Shown piece after piece: positions 42,567 through 50,376 of a DNA stretch of 64,000 nt. The stretch's first letter is position 1. Each line of letters opens with the position of its first letter. A model generated the notes under the pieces. It did not search any database and was not told the DNA's origin. It saw only the letters and a program-made list of their open reading frames with translations. The stretch spans positions 1 to 64,000 of the forward strand of contig CAVPVQ010000028.1 of the NCBI GenBank assembly GCA_963709185.1, written 5' to 3'. The position numbers and the translations under genes were made by a program. The DNA is from Roseiarcus sp963709185 (GTDB lineage Bacteria > Pseudomonadota > Alphaproteobacteria > Rhizobiales > Beijerinckiaceae).

Positions 42567-42710
42567 TCACCCCGCGCGCTTCTGCCCGGTCGCTTTGGCG
42601 GGCTTTTTGGCGGCCTTTTTCGGCGGCGCGCTGCCAGCGATCGGCAACAGCATTTCACGCTGATCTGGGTTGCCTTTGGCAGCCCTTCTTGCCCTTTGTC
42701 GCGGCAGCTG
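42567..42710 (-). pseudogene. probable C-terminal fragment of a Ku (NHEJ) gene
   Basis: Read on the minus strand, the DNA gives QRARRAAKGNPDQREMLL, then PIAGSAPPKKAAKKPAKA and a stop at 42567-42569. A basic Lys/Ala/Pro tail after a REMLLPI-type segment is what I expect at the end of rhizobial-type Ku proteins of non-homologous end joining. Upstream similarity is lost at about 42710, where a second Ku-like piece starts on the other strand. No start codon or core domain remains. Confidence 0.4.
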
Positions 42711-42714
42711 GAGA

Positions 42715-42820
42715 GTCCGCTGGTAAGGGACGCGCCTACGAGCTCGACAGCGGCGACCATCTGCCGATCAAGGATGAGGAACTCGCGGCGATTGCGTTCG
42801 AAGGATTGAAAGCCACTAAT
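42715..42820 (+). pseudogene. Ku-like internal fragment
   Basis: The plus-strand frame reads GKGRAYELDSGDHLPIKDEEL and then AAIAFEGLKATN, resembling the GYE...GxYxxxxDEEL-AIA-ES-T segment in the middle of bacterial Ku proteins. The flanks are unrelated: an Arg-rich leader upstream and ANGRPKTKAPTTILNPDAPS to a stop at 42883. It abuts the opposite-strand C-terminal fragment, so the gene or genes were rearranged. Confidence 0.45.
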
Positions 42821-42954
42821 GCCAACGGCCGGCCCAAGACCAAAGCGCCGACAACCATCCTGAACCCGGACGCTCCTTCTTAACGGTCGACAGCCGCAAA
42901 CGACAATTGGTTCCCCGCTGATGGTTGCGGCGCAAAAGCCAAGAAAAGAGCCCT

Positions 42955-43092
42955 CTAGCCCTTTTTCTTACCGGTCGACGTTCTTGGGGTCGATCGATCA
43001 TGTCGCGGCACTTTGACGGTGGTTCCGTCCTGCTTTTTGTATTTGTAGGGCTGAATTTCGACGTACTTCTTGCCTTTGCTTGTTTCCGCCAT
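42955..43092 (-). CDS. small basic protein
   Basis: 45 residues: MAETSKGKKYVEIQPYKYKKQDGTTVKVPRH and a basic RSTPRTSTGKKKG tail. The YKYKKxDGTxVKVPxHxRSTP pattern is seen in short hypothetical proteins of alphaproteobacteria. The start at 43092 is preceded by agggtga at good spacing. Possibly a nucleic-acid-binding small protein, but this is a guess. Confidence 0.65.
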   Translation of the reverse strand: MAETSKGKKYVEIQPYKYKKQDGTTVKVPRHDRSTPRTSTGKKKG

Positions 43093-43235
43093 GGCGTCAC
43101 CCTTATGATGCGAATCGCCGGATAAATCGTCGCACTGGAACTGGTCCCTGACAAGACCGCCAGTGGTTAGCGAATTGGCCCAGCTAAGGACCACGACCAG
43201 TCCAAAACGGCGAACGCCGCGCCGAGGGCGTCTTG

Positions 43236-43643
43236 TCAGTCACCGCTGGCAATGGCACTACCAGAAGACGCGGCGCTAGGATAATCCAGGTCTGGAAAGT
43301 CCGACAGCGAAAGGTTTACCGACTCAAATAGCGGTATCAAACTCGTCTTGATTGCCATTTGCTCGATAGTCAGATAGACTGGAACCGTTATGTCGACGAT
43401 CGGTCTGATTTGACCGTCCTTCCATTCCTCCAGTTTATTGTCTTGTTTTTTCCTCCGCTTAACTCTATCGAACAAATCTCGATATCTTTTCGGCGACACT
43501 CCATAGAAGCGCGTAAATTTAGTCGCCGGATATCTATCGTAGTGCTCCCTTGATTGACCTTCTATTTGTATCGAATCCGAATTGAGCTCGCTGGCGAGAC
43601 TTTTTGGGTACGGCTCTAAGAACACAACCTCCCTTATTCCGCA
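43236..43643 (-). pseudogene. C-terminal relic of an antiviral-type cytidine deaminase
   Basis: The open frame from codon CGIREVVFLEPYPKSLASEL (about 43643 down) onward matches the C-terminal part of the ComEB/dCMP-deaminase-like domain found in anti-phage dCTP deaminases (AvcD-type): EPYPKSLASELNSDSI, FTRFYGVSPKRYRDLFDRVKRRK, then a Lys-rich linker and PVYLTIEQMAIKTSLIPLFESVNLSL. The zinc motif HAE..PCxxC and the N-terminal P-loop half are missing upstream, where ISAs1-related sequence begins. The moderate GC is unlike the surroundings. It would be inactive. Confidence 0.55.
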
Positions 43644-43740
43644 GGGTTGTTCAGTTCTCTGATCTTTGAGGGCAGTTGGGGATTCCCGCGAGCGAAAATG
43701 TGTGAATCTATCGGCGACAACCCGAATCGGAGGTTGTCGG

Positions 43741-44054
43741 ATGTCGCCGTCGCTGTTGGAGAATTTGCGCTCGATCCCGGATCACCGCCGCGCCGAAGGC
43801 AAGCGCTTCGATCTGGCTACCGTGCTGCTGTACACGATCCTCGGCATGGTCGCCGGAGCCAATTCGTATCGGCAAATGCATGAATTCATTCGCGTTCATC
43901 GTCGGCGTCTGAACGAGGCGTTTGGCCTGGCGCTGCGTTATGCGCCGTCCTATACGGGCCTGCGGGACATCCTCCAAGGCGTCGATCCGAGCGCGCTGGA
44001 GACCGCGTTTCGGGCGCATGCATTCTCGATCACGCCGGCTGCCGCGCCGACGGC
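43741..44054 (+). pseudogene. ISAs1-family transposase, N-terminal fragment
   Basis: MSPSLLENLRSIPDHRRAEGKRFDLATVLLYTILGMVAGANSYRQMHEFIRVHRRRLNEAFGL matches the DDE_Tnp_1-associated N-terminal domain of ISAs1/H-repeat transposases, including the IPDxR and ILxxMxAGxxSYRQM signatures. The similarity ends near 44054 at the REP-like motif; full-length transposases of the family are about 370 residues, so the catalytic domain is absent. The insertion probably also removed the 5' end of the deaminase gene. Confidence 0.8.
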
Positions 44055-44078
44055 GTTACGGGGACGGGATACGCAATG
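44055..44078 (+). repeat. REP-like motif left of RAYT relic
   Basis: GTTACGGGGACGGGATACGC followed by AATG, the inverse partner of the motif at 44344-44364. These two bracket the RAYT relic and match repeats at 28421, 28464 and 29573. Confidence 0.65.
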
Positions 44079-44085
44079 CTCTATC

Positions 44086-44343
44086 TCAATGACCCGCCGT
44101 CCTGGGCTTTGGTCCGGGCTCGCCCTTGCGTAGGCTTCGACCGAGCTTTCGCTCGGCGAAAGCAAGGAAGGCGGCGTCGCCAAGCGGGCGGCCGTCAGCG
44201 CCGAGCGACTCGAAACCGCCCGGTTCCGCCTTCTTGCCCGGCGACATGGCCAGCGGATCGCCAGAATGGGCTACAACTTGACCAGCGCGTCGTCGCGCCG
44301 TCTCAGATGGGCGCGCCAAAGCACGGACCAAAAGATCATGCAA
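44086..44343 (-). pseudogene. C-terminal relic of a RAYT (REP-associated tyrosine transposase)
   Basis: The minus-strand frame ends ESLGADGRPLGDAAFLAFAERKLGRSLRKGEPGPKPR. The GRPLG-x-FL-x-LExxxGRxLxxxKPGPKP pattern is the usual C-terminal tail of Y1-type RAYT transposases related to IS200/IS605. The HUH catalytic domain is gone and the N-terminal 30 residues are diverged. It is flanked by inverted REP-like motifs, the typical RAYT arrangement. Confidence 0.65.
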
Positions 44344-44364
44344 TGAGTATCCTGTTCCCGTAAC
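44344..44364 (-). repeat. REP-like motif right of RAYT relic
   Basis: TGAGTATCCTGTTCCCGTAA; on the minus strand it is TTACGGGAACAGGATACTCA, the same motif as the left copy and as the isolated copies at 28-30 kb. Confidence 0.65.
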
Positions 44365-44427
44365 CCACCCGGCGACATCAGCGCATCTTCCGCGGCCACG
44401 TTCATCATGCCGCTCGCGTCAGTAGAC

Positions 44428-44450
44428 ACTGTAGCGCATTATGCTACAGT
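44428..44450 (+). promoter_or_regulatory. palindromic operator upstream of higBA
   Basis: Perfect eight-base arms ACTGTAGC and GCTACAGT around GCATTAT, ending seven bases before the toxin GTG. HigA antitoxins normally autorepress by binding such a palindrome over the promoter. A related 'gcgcattatgc' string recurs at 44771, just ahead of higA. Confidence 0.6.
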
Positions 44451-44456
44451 CGCGCT

Positions 44457-44735
44457 GTGATCAAATCGTTCAAAAGCAAGCCGCTCGGCAAACTTTGGAA
44501 CAAGAGCAGCGCCAAGGGCATAGACGCCAGGATGCACGATCGCATCCTGCGTCGGCTCGAAGCATTGAATGCCGCGACAAAAGCCGAGGATCTAAATATC
44601 CCAGGCTTCAACTTTCACTCACTTCAAGGGTTCGATCCGCCACGCTACACGGTTCACGTCAACGGCCCTTGGTGCGTCACCTTCTCTTTTGCGGATGGCG
44701 ACGCCTATGAGGTCGATTTTGAGCAATATCACTGA
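44457..44735 (+). CDS. higB: HigB-type (RelE-fold) toxin
   Basis: 92 residues. MIKSFKSKPLGKLWNKSSAKGIDARMHDRILRRLEALNAATKAEDL, then FHSLQGFDPPRYTVHVNGPWCVTFSFADGDAYEVDFEQYH match the HigB/killer-protein family, including the RYTVHVNGPWCVTF core that carries the ribonuclease residues of this ribosome-dependent mRNA interferase. Starts with GTG. The toxin-first order with higA 44 bases downstream is typical for HigBA. Confidence 0.9.
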   Translation: MIKSFKSKPLGKLWNKSSAKGIDARMHDRILRRLEALNAATKAEDLNIPGFNFHSLQGFDPPRYTVHVNGPWCVTFSFADGDAYEVDFEQYH

Positions 44736-44779
44736 GCGCCTGTCCACCCGTATCTGTCACCCGTTAAATGGAGCGCATT

Positions 44780-45106
44780 ATGCCCGCACCCGCCATCTAT
44801 GCGGCGCCCCGCGACGCCAAGCGAGCGCCGATCCACCCCGGCGAAATTCTGCGCGAGGATGTCCTGCCGGCGCTCAATATGCCGGTCCAGACCGCCGCCA
44901 GGCATCTTGGCGTGAGCCGCCAGACGTTGCACCGCATCCTTGCCGGAACGATGCCTGTGACGCCGGCCATGGCGCTCCGCCTTGGCAAGTTTTGCGGCAA
45001 TGGCCCGGCGCTCTGGCTGAATATGCAGAGCGCCTATGACCTATGGGAAGCCGAACGCAAATTCGGCGCGGAAATCGAAAAGATACCAACGCAGCGGGCG
45101 GCCTGA
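44780..45106 (+). CDS. higA: HigA-type antitoxin
   Basis: 108 residues from MPAPAIYAAPRDAKRAPIHPGEILREDVLPALNMPVQTAARHLGVSRQTLHRILAG, with the HTH_XRE helix-turn-helix and the IHPGEILREDVL motif of the HigA/VapI family, followed by PVTPAMALRLGKFCGNGPALWLNMQSAYDLWEAE. Neutralises HigB and represses its own operon. Likely an intact stabilising module of the mobile block beside tRNA-Lys. Confidence 0.92.
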   Translation: MPAPAIYAAPRDAKRAPIHPGEILREDVLPALNMPVQTAARHLGVSRQTLHRILAGTMPVTPAMALRLGKFCGNGPALWLNMQSAYDLWEAERKFGAEIEKIPTQRAA

Positions 45107-45126
45107 CGGAAAGCGACGCAAAGCTT

Positions 45127-45331
45127 CTACTCGCCGATTGTTGGATTGAAGAGGTCGCAGTCGCAGCGCCTGGCGATGGCGTCTGGCGTGTTCAAATTGG
45201 CGTAGCTCTGTCGCCGGTAATTGCCGCTCGCGTCCACAGACATGGTGCGCGCATGTCCAATGCCCATCACGCCCCACACGATATCGTCATTCACGGCAAC
45301 CGGACGGCCCAGGGCGCCAAGCGCGCCCCCC
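45127..45331 (-). other. possible minus-strand gene fragment
   Basis: No complete gene is visible between higA and the VOC gene, but the minus strand has an uninterrupted stretch reading VNDDIVWGVMGIGHARTMSV, then NYRRQSYANLNTP and RRCDCDLFNPTIGE before a TAG at 45127-45129. The composition looks like real protein rather than GC noise. It has no convincing start and no family that I recognise. Confidence 0.3.
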
Positions 45332-45811
45332 TCACCCCGGGTACCGCCGCTCCGCCGCCCTTATCTTCCCGGCGTTGCCGAGTTCGATGACAAAGCCGAA
45401 GTCCTTCTCGGTGTCGAGATAATAGTGCTCGTCGTCGTCGAACCGGCCGCTCTGGATCACCGGGTAGCCGCGCTGCGTGAAATCGGCGACCGCCCTGGCG
45501 CAGTCGGAGTAGAACAGCTTGATGTGATGCAGGCCCTCGCCGTGTTTGTCGAGGTGTTCGTCGTAGATGCTGTAGCCGGTCAGCGGCTGCATCATTTCGA
45601 GCTGCGTGTCGCCGCTCCAGGTCACCGCGATCAGGCACGAATGGGTCGCCGGCTTGCCGCGATAGGTGTAGTCGCGCACCTTGCCGGGCTCGAAGGTGTA
45701 GATGTCCCACGGGCCGATGCCGAAGACCTCCCAATGGCGCTTCATCGCCGCGTCGAGGTCGCGCACGACATAGGCGACCTGCATCGTCCCGCCTTCCCGA
45801 AACACCCGCAT
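45332..45811 (-). CDS. VOC-superfamily protein (glyoxalase/dioxygenase-like)
   Basis: 159 residues. Two beta-alpha-beta-beta-beta halves: MQVAYVVRDLDAAMKRHWEVFGIGPWDIYTFE with CLIAVTWSGDTQLEMMQPL, then EGLHHIKLFYSDCARAVADFTQRGYPVIQSG with YYLDTEKDFGFVIELGN. The paired metal-site positions (Gln/Glu in the first half, His and Glu in the second) fit methylmalonyl-CoA epimerase- or glyoxalase-type proteins. ATG 45811 follows ggaggcgaaa. Coded just after the Gfo/Idh gene, so it may act in the same catabolic route. Confidence 0.85.
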   Translation of the reverse strand: MRVFREGGTMQVAYVVRDLDAAMKRHWEVFGIGPWDIYTFEPGKVRDYTYRGKPATHSCLIAVTWSGDTQLEMMQPLTGYSIYDEHLDKHGEGLHHIKLFYSDCARAVADFTQRGYPVIQSGRFDDDEHYYLDTEKDFGFVIELGNAGKIRAAERRYPG

Positions 45812-45845
45812 TTTCGCCTCCCTCCGCTCTCTCCGAAATTCTCGC

Positions 45846-46851
45846 TCAAACGCCCGCGTCGATCTCGACCACCCGCCCGGTCCGCGCCGATTCGCGGGCG
45901 GCCAGCGCGACGGCGAGCGAGATGAGGCCGTCGCGGCCGCTCGCCGCGGGGCGGCCCTTGCCGGCGATGGCGTCGTGGAACGCCCGGACGCCGCGCACGT
46001 AATAGTTCTCGCGGTCGAGGGCGATCGCCTCCTCACCGGCGGCGGTGCGCACGACAAGCGTTCCGCCAGGCGCCTGCGCCATGCAATTGCGGGCGACCAG
46101 CGAGCCTTCGGTTCCGTGCACCTCGACGCCGGTCTCGACATAGCGGGTGGTGAAGCCGTCGAACAGATGGGCGAGCAGGCCGGAATGAAAGCGGATGAGG
46201 CTGAGCGCCGCGTCCTCGACGCCTTGCGCCGCCAGGCCGCCGTTCTGCGCGAGGGTGGAGATCGTCTCAGGCTCGTCGTCGAGGATGAAGCGCAGCAGGT
46301 CGGCGTCGTGGACGGTGAGGTCGAGAATCGCCCCCGCCCCGGCGCCCGGGTTGTTCAGCCGCCAGCCGTGCAGATGCGCGGGCAGGAAGCCGGCGTGAAC
46401 CACCCGCGCCGACAGCGGGCGGCCGATGCGGCCGGCCTTGAGGAGATCGCGCATCGCCCGATGGGTCGCCGAATTGCGCAGGTGGTGGTTGGTCGCCAGC
46501 ACGACGCCGGCCTTGTTCGCAGGCCTCGACCATCGCCCGCGCGTCGGCCAGCGAGGTGGCGAGCGGCTTCTCGCAGAGCACGTGGACGCCGGCCGCCGCC
46601 GCCGCCAGCGTCTCCGGCCGATGGCGCTCGTTGGTGGTGGCGATATAGACGGCGTCGAGGCCGACGGCGAACAGGTCCGGCAGCGAGGCGACCGCCGTCG
46701 GGATGCCGAATTCGCGGGCGTAGGCGGCGCCGCGCGCCGGGTCCGTGCTCATCACCGCGACGATGTCGCCGCCCGCCTCGCGAATGGCCCCGATCATCCA
46801 TTCGCGCCCGATGACGGTGGCGCCGATCACTCCCCAACGAACAGCGGGCAT
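45846..46851 (-). CDS. Gfo/Idh/MocA-family oxidoreductase, frameshifted
   Basis: N-terminal Rossmann half from MPAVRWGVIGATVIGREWMIGAIREAGGDIVAVMSTDPARG to VYIATTNERHRPETLAAAAAGVHVLCEKPLATSLADARAMVEACEQ, with the family's EKP motif. The frame breaks near 46510. One base fewer there continues as AGVVLATNHHLRNSATHRAMR and runs through the C-terminal domain (VVHAGFLPAHLHGWRL, GGAILDLTVHDADLLRF-like, VEVHGTEGSL) to 45846. NAD(P)-dependent sugar or inositol-type dehydrogenase; substrate unknown. Confidence 0.85.
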
Positions 46852-47019
46852 GGCGTTTCCTCTTGCCGCGTTGGCGCACGCCGCGGTCTGGCGGGCGGCT
46901 GGCGGTTCAATCAACGAAGTAACGCAGATCAAGCGGGCTGGCTAGAAACTGTCCTGGCTCAAACATGTGAGACTCACGGAGGAAGGCGGCTTTGTTCATT
47001 GTTTGCCTGGCGGAGCGGA

Positions 47020-47108
47020 GCGCGAGAGGAATTCGAAGTCAAGGATGCGAGGCACCGCCTGCGGCGGCGGCCCTTCGGGCCGTCCTTGAGTTCGAATTCC
47101 TCTCGCGC
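47020..47108. repeat. long hairpin with 26-base arms
   Basis: Left arm 47020-47045 (starts GCGCGAGAGGAATTCGAA) and right arm 47083-47108 are inverted copies with one mismatch around a 37-base loop that itself contains a smaller GC hairpin (gcccttcgggc). It lies downstream of the deacetylase-like gene and upstream of the Gfo/Idh gene, both on the minus strand, so it could insulate or terminate transcription. No gene exists in 46852-47149. Confidence 0.6.
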
Positions 47109-47149
47109 ATAATCGCCTCCAAGCATTCAATGAATTTGTGGCGCTGACG

Positions 47150-48197
47150 TCAGCGCCGATCGAACCCCTCCAGAAACGCCGCGAGGCAATCGCCGATCGC
47201 CTCGATGGCGTAGCCGCCCTCCTGCACGATCAAAGTCGGCAATCCCAGCGCGCGGACCTGCGCGCCGACGCCGCCGAAATCCTCCGCTTCGAGTTTCAGC
47301 ACCCCGATCGGATCGAGCCGATGCGCGTCGAAGCCCAGCGCGACGACCAGCGTCTGCGCGCCGAAACTCGCCAATGCGCCGGCTCGCCGCGTCGACCGCC
47401 GCCCGCATCGCATCGCCGCCGGCGCCATGCGGCAGCGGGATGTTCAGGTTGAAGCCCTCGCCGGCGCCATGCCCGGTCTCGCTGACATAGCCGGTGAAGA
47501 ACGGATAATAGTTCACGGGGTCGGCGTGGATCGAAACCGTCAGCACGTCAGGGCGGTTGTAGAAAATCTGCTGCGTGCCGTCGCCGTGATGGGCGTCGAC
47601 ATCGAGGATCGCCACGCGGTCGAAGCGCTCGCGCAGGCGCTGCGCGGCGACCGCGGTGTTGTTGACGTAGCAGAAGCCGCTCGCCCGGTCGGCGCGCGCG
47701 TGGTGGCCCGAAGGGCGGCAGAGCGCGTAAGCCGGGCCTTCGCCCCTGGCAACCGCGTCGGCGGCCGAGACGGCGGTCTCGCAGGAGCGCAAAGTCGAGG
47801 TCCAGGTCCGCGGCCCCATCGGCACGGAGAGGTCGCCGAGATACCAGCCGACCTGCCCGACGATGCCTTCGGCGGGGCAGGGCGGGCGCGCCGCGTCCTC
47901 CGGCCTGCCGCTCCAGTAGGGGAAGGTGTTCGGCCAGACTTCCGGGCCGTGGTCGGGCAGTTGGACCCAGCGCTCCCAGATCGTCGAGAGAAACTGGATA
48001 TAGGACGGCGTGTGCACACCGAGCGCCGGCGCGGCGCCATGCGCGGCCGGCGTCTCCGGCGCGACGCCGCGGGCGGAAAGCGCGGCGAGCAATCTTTCGG
48101 TGCGCGCCGGCAGGTCCTTGGGCGCAACCAGCCGGCCATAGCGCATGAACTGCAGGGGGTCGTGAAGCGCCTGGTCGGGGTGATAGAAAGCGCGCAT
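47150..48197 (-). CDS. acetylpolyamine amidohydrolase-like (HDAC superfamily), frameshifted
   Basis: Starts MRAFYHPDQALHDPLQFMRYGRLV at 48197. The zinc-dependent deacetylase hallmarks are CRPSGHHARADRASGFCYVNNTAVAA, VAILDVDAHHGDGTQQIFYNRPDVLTVSIHADP and FFTGYVSETGHGAGEGFNLNIPLP, a pattern favouring acetylpolyamine amidohydrolases over AcuC. The frame is lost after VDAASR near 47383; removing one C gives ALASFGAQTLVVALGFDAH (second metal-ligand Asp), VQEGGYAIEAIG (catalytic Tyr loop) and the stop at 47150. Cytoplasmic deacetylation of polyamines or small amides. Confidence 0.87.
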
Positions 48198-48346
48198 CGC
48201 GTTCGATCCTCCGGTTTGCGATCCATTCTCACGGTGGCCGCGCAATCCGCAAGACCGGCTGACGCGGCGGCGTCGACTCCAAGGCCGCGAGGGTTGTAGA
48301 TTCCGGACGCGCGACGAACGGCAGCGCGGATCAGGGAAGTTCGCTC

Positions 48347-48856
48347 ATGGAAACCATGGCAAGTCGGCGGGAACTGTTGCTGACCTCGCTGATCGCGGCG
48401 CTGCCGCTCAGCCTGTCGGGCGCCGCCGCCAGCCCGCTCAATCCGGCGCAAACGATCATCAAGCCGCCCGACGCGCTGACCTGGAAGCCGAACCCGGCCT
48501 TCCCCGAGCCCACCGTCGACATGTGCCCGCTGGCCGGCGACGTCAATTCGGCCGGCCTCTACTACACGCTGGTCCGCTGGTGGCCAGGCTTCATGAGCGC
48601 GCCGCACACCTACACCAGCGACCGATTCTGCGTCGTCGTCTCCGGAATCTGGTGGTGCGACAGCGGCGCCGATTTCGATCCGGCGTCCTGCGCGCCGGTC
48701 TCCGCCGGCAGCTTCGTGCGCCGGGTCGCGGGGACGCCGCATTACGACGGAGTGATCCGCGACCACAAGGAGCCGGCGATCATTGCGATCTGCGGCGTCG
48801 GCCCGGTCAATTACGCGCTGGTCGATCCGACCCAGCCAGCCGTGCGGCGGGTGTGA
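48347..48856 (+). CDS. exported cupin-like protein
   Basis: 169 residues with a signal peptide (RRELLLTSLIAALPLSLSGAAA; the preceding RR could be Tat-like). The single-domain cupin pattern shows as YYTLVRWWPGFMSAPHTYTSDRFCVVVSGIWWCDSG (one His where enzymes normally have two) and GSFVRRVAGTPHYDGV. Such exported cupins often follow SDR or lyase genes; the next gene is an SDR 37 bases downstream. Ligand unknown. Confidence 0.75.
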   Translation: METMASRRELLLTSLIAALPLSLSGAAASPLNPAQTIIKPPDALTWKPNPAFPEPTVDMCPLAGDVNSAGLYYTLVRWWPGFMSAPHTYTSDRFCVVVSGIWWCDSGADFDPASCAPVSAGSFVRRVAGTPHYDGVIRDHKEPAIIAICGVGPVNYALVDPTQPAVRRV

Positions 48857-48893
48857 GCGACGGCGCAAAGGACCACGTCAGGGGGACGACGAG

Positions 48894-49598
48894 ATGCCGG
48901 CCAAAGAACGGGTTCTCATCACCGGCGCCGCCGCCGGAATCGGCCTGGCGACGGCCGAGCGCTGTCGCGCCGAAGGCTACGAAGTGGTCGGAATCGACCG
49001 CGTCGGCGAGGGCATTCGCGCCGACCTGTCGCTTCCCGACGCCACCGCGGCGGCGCTGGAGGAGGCGCTGCGCGGCGGCCCGATCACCCGTCTGGTCAAC
49101 AATGTCGGAACGGTTCGGCCGGGGCCGGTCGAGGAGCAGAGTTTTGAGGATCTCGAGGCCGCCGTGTCGCTGAACGTGCGGTGCGCGATCCAGGCCCTTC
49201 AGGCGCTGCTGCCGGGCATGAAGGCGGCGCGTTTCGGGCGCGTGGTCAACATTTCCTCGCGGGCGGCGCTCGGCAAGGAGCGGCGCACGGTCTATGCCGC
49301 GACCAAGTCGGCGCTGATAGGCATGGCCAAGGTGTGGGCGCTGGAGCTTGGCGGCTGCGGGATCACCGCCAACGCCATCGGCCCCGGCCCGATCCGCACC
49401 GCGCTGTTCGATCAGGCCAACCCGCCCGACAGCCCGCGCACGCGCACGATCATCGAGGCGATCCCGGTCGGGCGCATGGGGACGCCCGCCGACGTCGCCA
49501 ACGCCGTCGCCTTCCTCCTCGACGCGCGCAGCGGCTTCGTCACCGGCCAGGTTCTCTACGTGTGCGGCGGGATGACCGTGGGCGCCTCGGGCGGGTGA
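48894..49598 (+). CDS. short-chain dehydrogenase/reductase
   Basis: 234 residues. Cofactor motif VLITGAAAGIGLATAERC (TGxxxGIG) near residue 8, DLSLPDA, LVNNVGTVRPG, then the catalytic Ser in VVNISSRAALGKERRTVYAATKSAL with YxxxK (Tyr and Lys present), and GPGPIRTALF. Terminal GFVTGQVLYVCGGMTVG is typical of the 3-oxoacyl-ACP reductase-like group. ATG 48894 is preceded by ggggacgacgag. Probably cotranscribed with the cupin gene; substrate unknown. Confidence 0.92.
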   Translation: MPAKERVLITGAAAGIGLATAERCRAEGYEVVGIDRVGEGIRADLSLPDATAAALEEALRGGPITRLVNNVGTVRPGPVEEQSFEDLEAAVSLNVRCAIQALQALLPGMKAARFGRVVNISSRAALGKERRTVYAATKSALIGMAKVWALELGGCGITANAIGPGPIRTALFDQANPPDSPRTRTIIEAIPVGRMGTPADVANAVAFLLDARSGFVTGQVLYVCGGMTVGASGG

Positions 49599-49748
49599 GA
49601 AAGCCGGCGGCTCGCTGGCGGCGCCCGCTTGCGCGTTTCGACCGGCGCCGCGATGATCGGCGGCGCGCCTGATTCGAGCCGGCGGTCGGCGCGGCGATCT
49701 CGCCGCGTCCCGTAACGGTCGTCACCATCAAGCGAGGCGGCCGGGACG

Positions 49749-50375
49749 ATGCCCGAAGCAGAACCAAACCGCCGCCCGATCGCCTCGCGATCGTCGGGCT
49801 GGGCCAGGGCCTCGGCCTCCTTCCTCGCGGGAACCAGCGTCACGCCGAACCAGGTGTCGAGCGCGAGCATCCTGTTCGCGGCGATCGGCGCGGCGCTGCT
49901 GCTGTGGAGGCCCGACGCGGTCGGGCTGATCGGCTGCGCGCTCGCCATCCAGGCCCGCCTCGTCTGCAACCTGCTGGACGGCATGGTCGCCGTCGAAGGC
50001 GGCAAGAAGTCGTCGCTCGGGCCGCTCTACAATGAATTTCCCGACCGTATCGCCGATTCCCTGCTGATCGTCGCGGCGGGCTATGCGGCCGGCTGGCCGG
50101 GCCTCGGTTGGTTCGGCGCGCTCGGCGCCGCGCTGACCGCCTATGTCAGAGTGTTTGGGGGTTCGCTCGGCCTGCCGCAGGACTTCCGCGGGCCGATGGC
50201 CAAGCAGCAGCGGATGGCCGCGCTGACCCTCGCCTGCGTCGTCGGCGCCGTCGAATGGCTGGCGCTCGGCTCGCGTTACGCGCTCAGCGTGGCGGTCGCC
50301 GTTATCGCCGTCGGCGCGGTCGCGACCTGCGTCACCCGCACGCTCGCGATCGCCGCGCAACTCCGGCGAAAATGA
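49749..50375 (+). CDS. CDP-alcohol phosphatidyltransferase-family protein
   Basis: 208 residues with about six hydrophobic segments. The CDP-alcohol motif region reads DGMVAVEGGKKSSLGPLYNEFPDRIAD: the leading DG and the final D-x3-D are kept but the canonical Ala-Arg and one Asp are replaced, a variant that I associate with YnbA-like members. It forms an operon with an acyltransferase and CdsA (gaps of one base and a four-base overlap), so it likely makes a specialised phospholipid from CDP-diacylglycerol at the inner membrane. The alcohol acceptor is unknown. Confidence 0.8.
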   Translation: MPEAEPNRRPIASRSSGWARASASFLAGTSVTPNQVSSASILFAAIGAALLLWRPDAVGLIGCALAIQARLVCNLLDGMVAVEGGKKSSLGPLYNEFPDRIADSLLIVAAGYAAGWPGLGWFGALGAALTAYVRVFGGSLGLPQDFRGPMAKQQRMAALTLACVVGAVEWLALGSRYALSVAVAVIAVGAVATCVTRTLAIAAQLRRK

Positions 50376-50376
50376 C

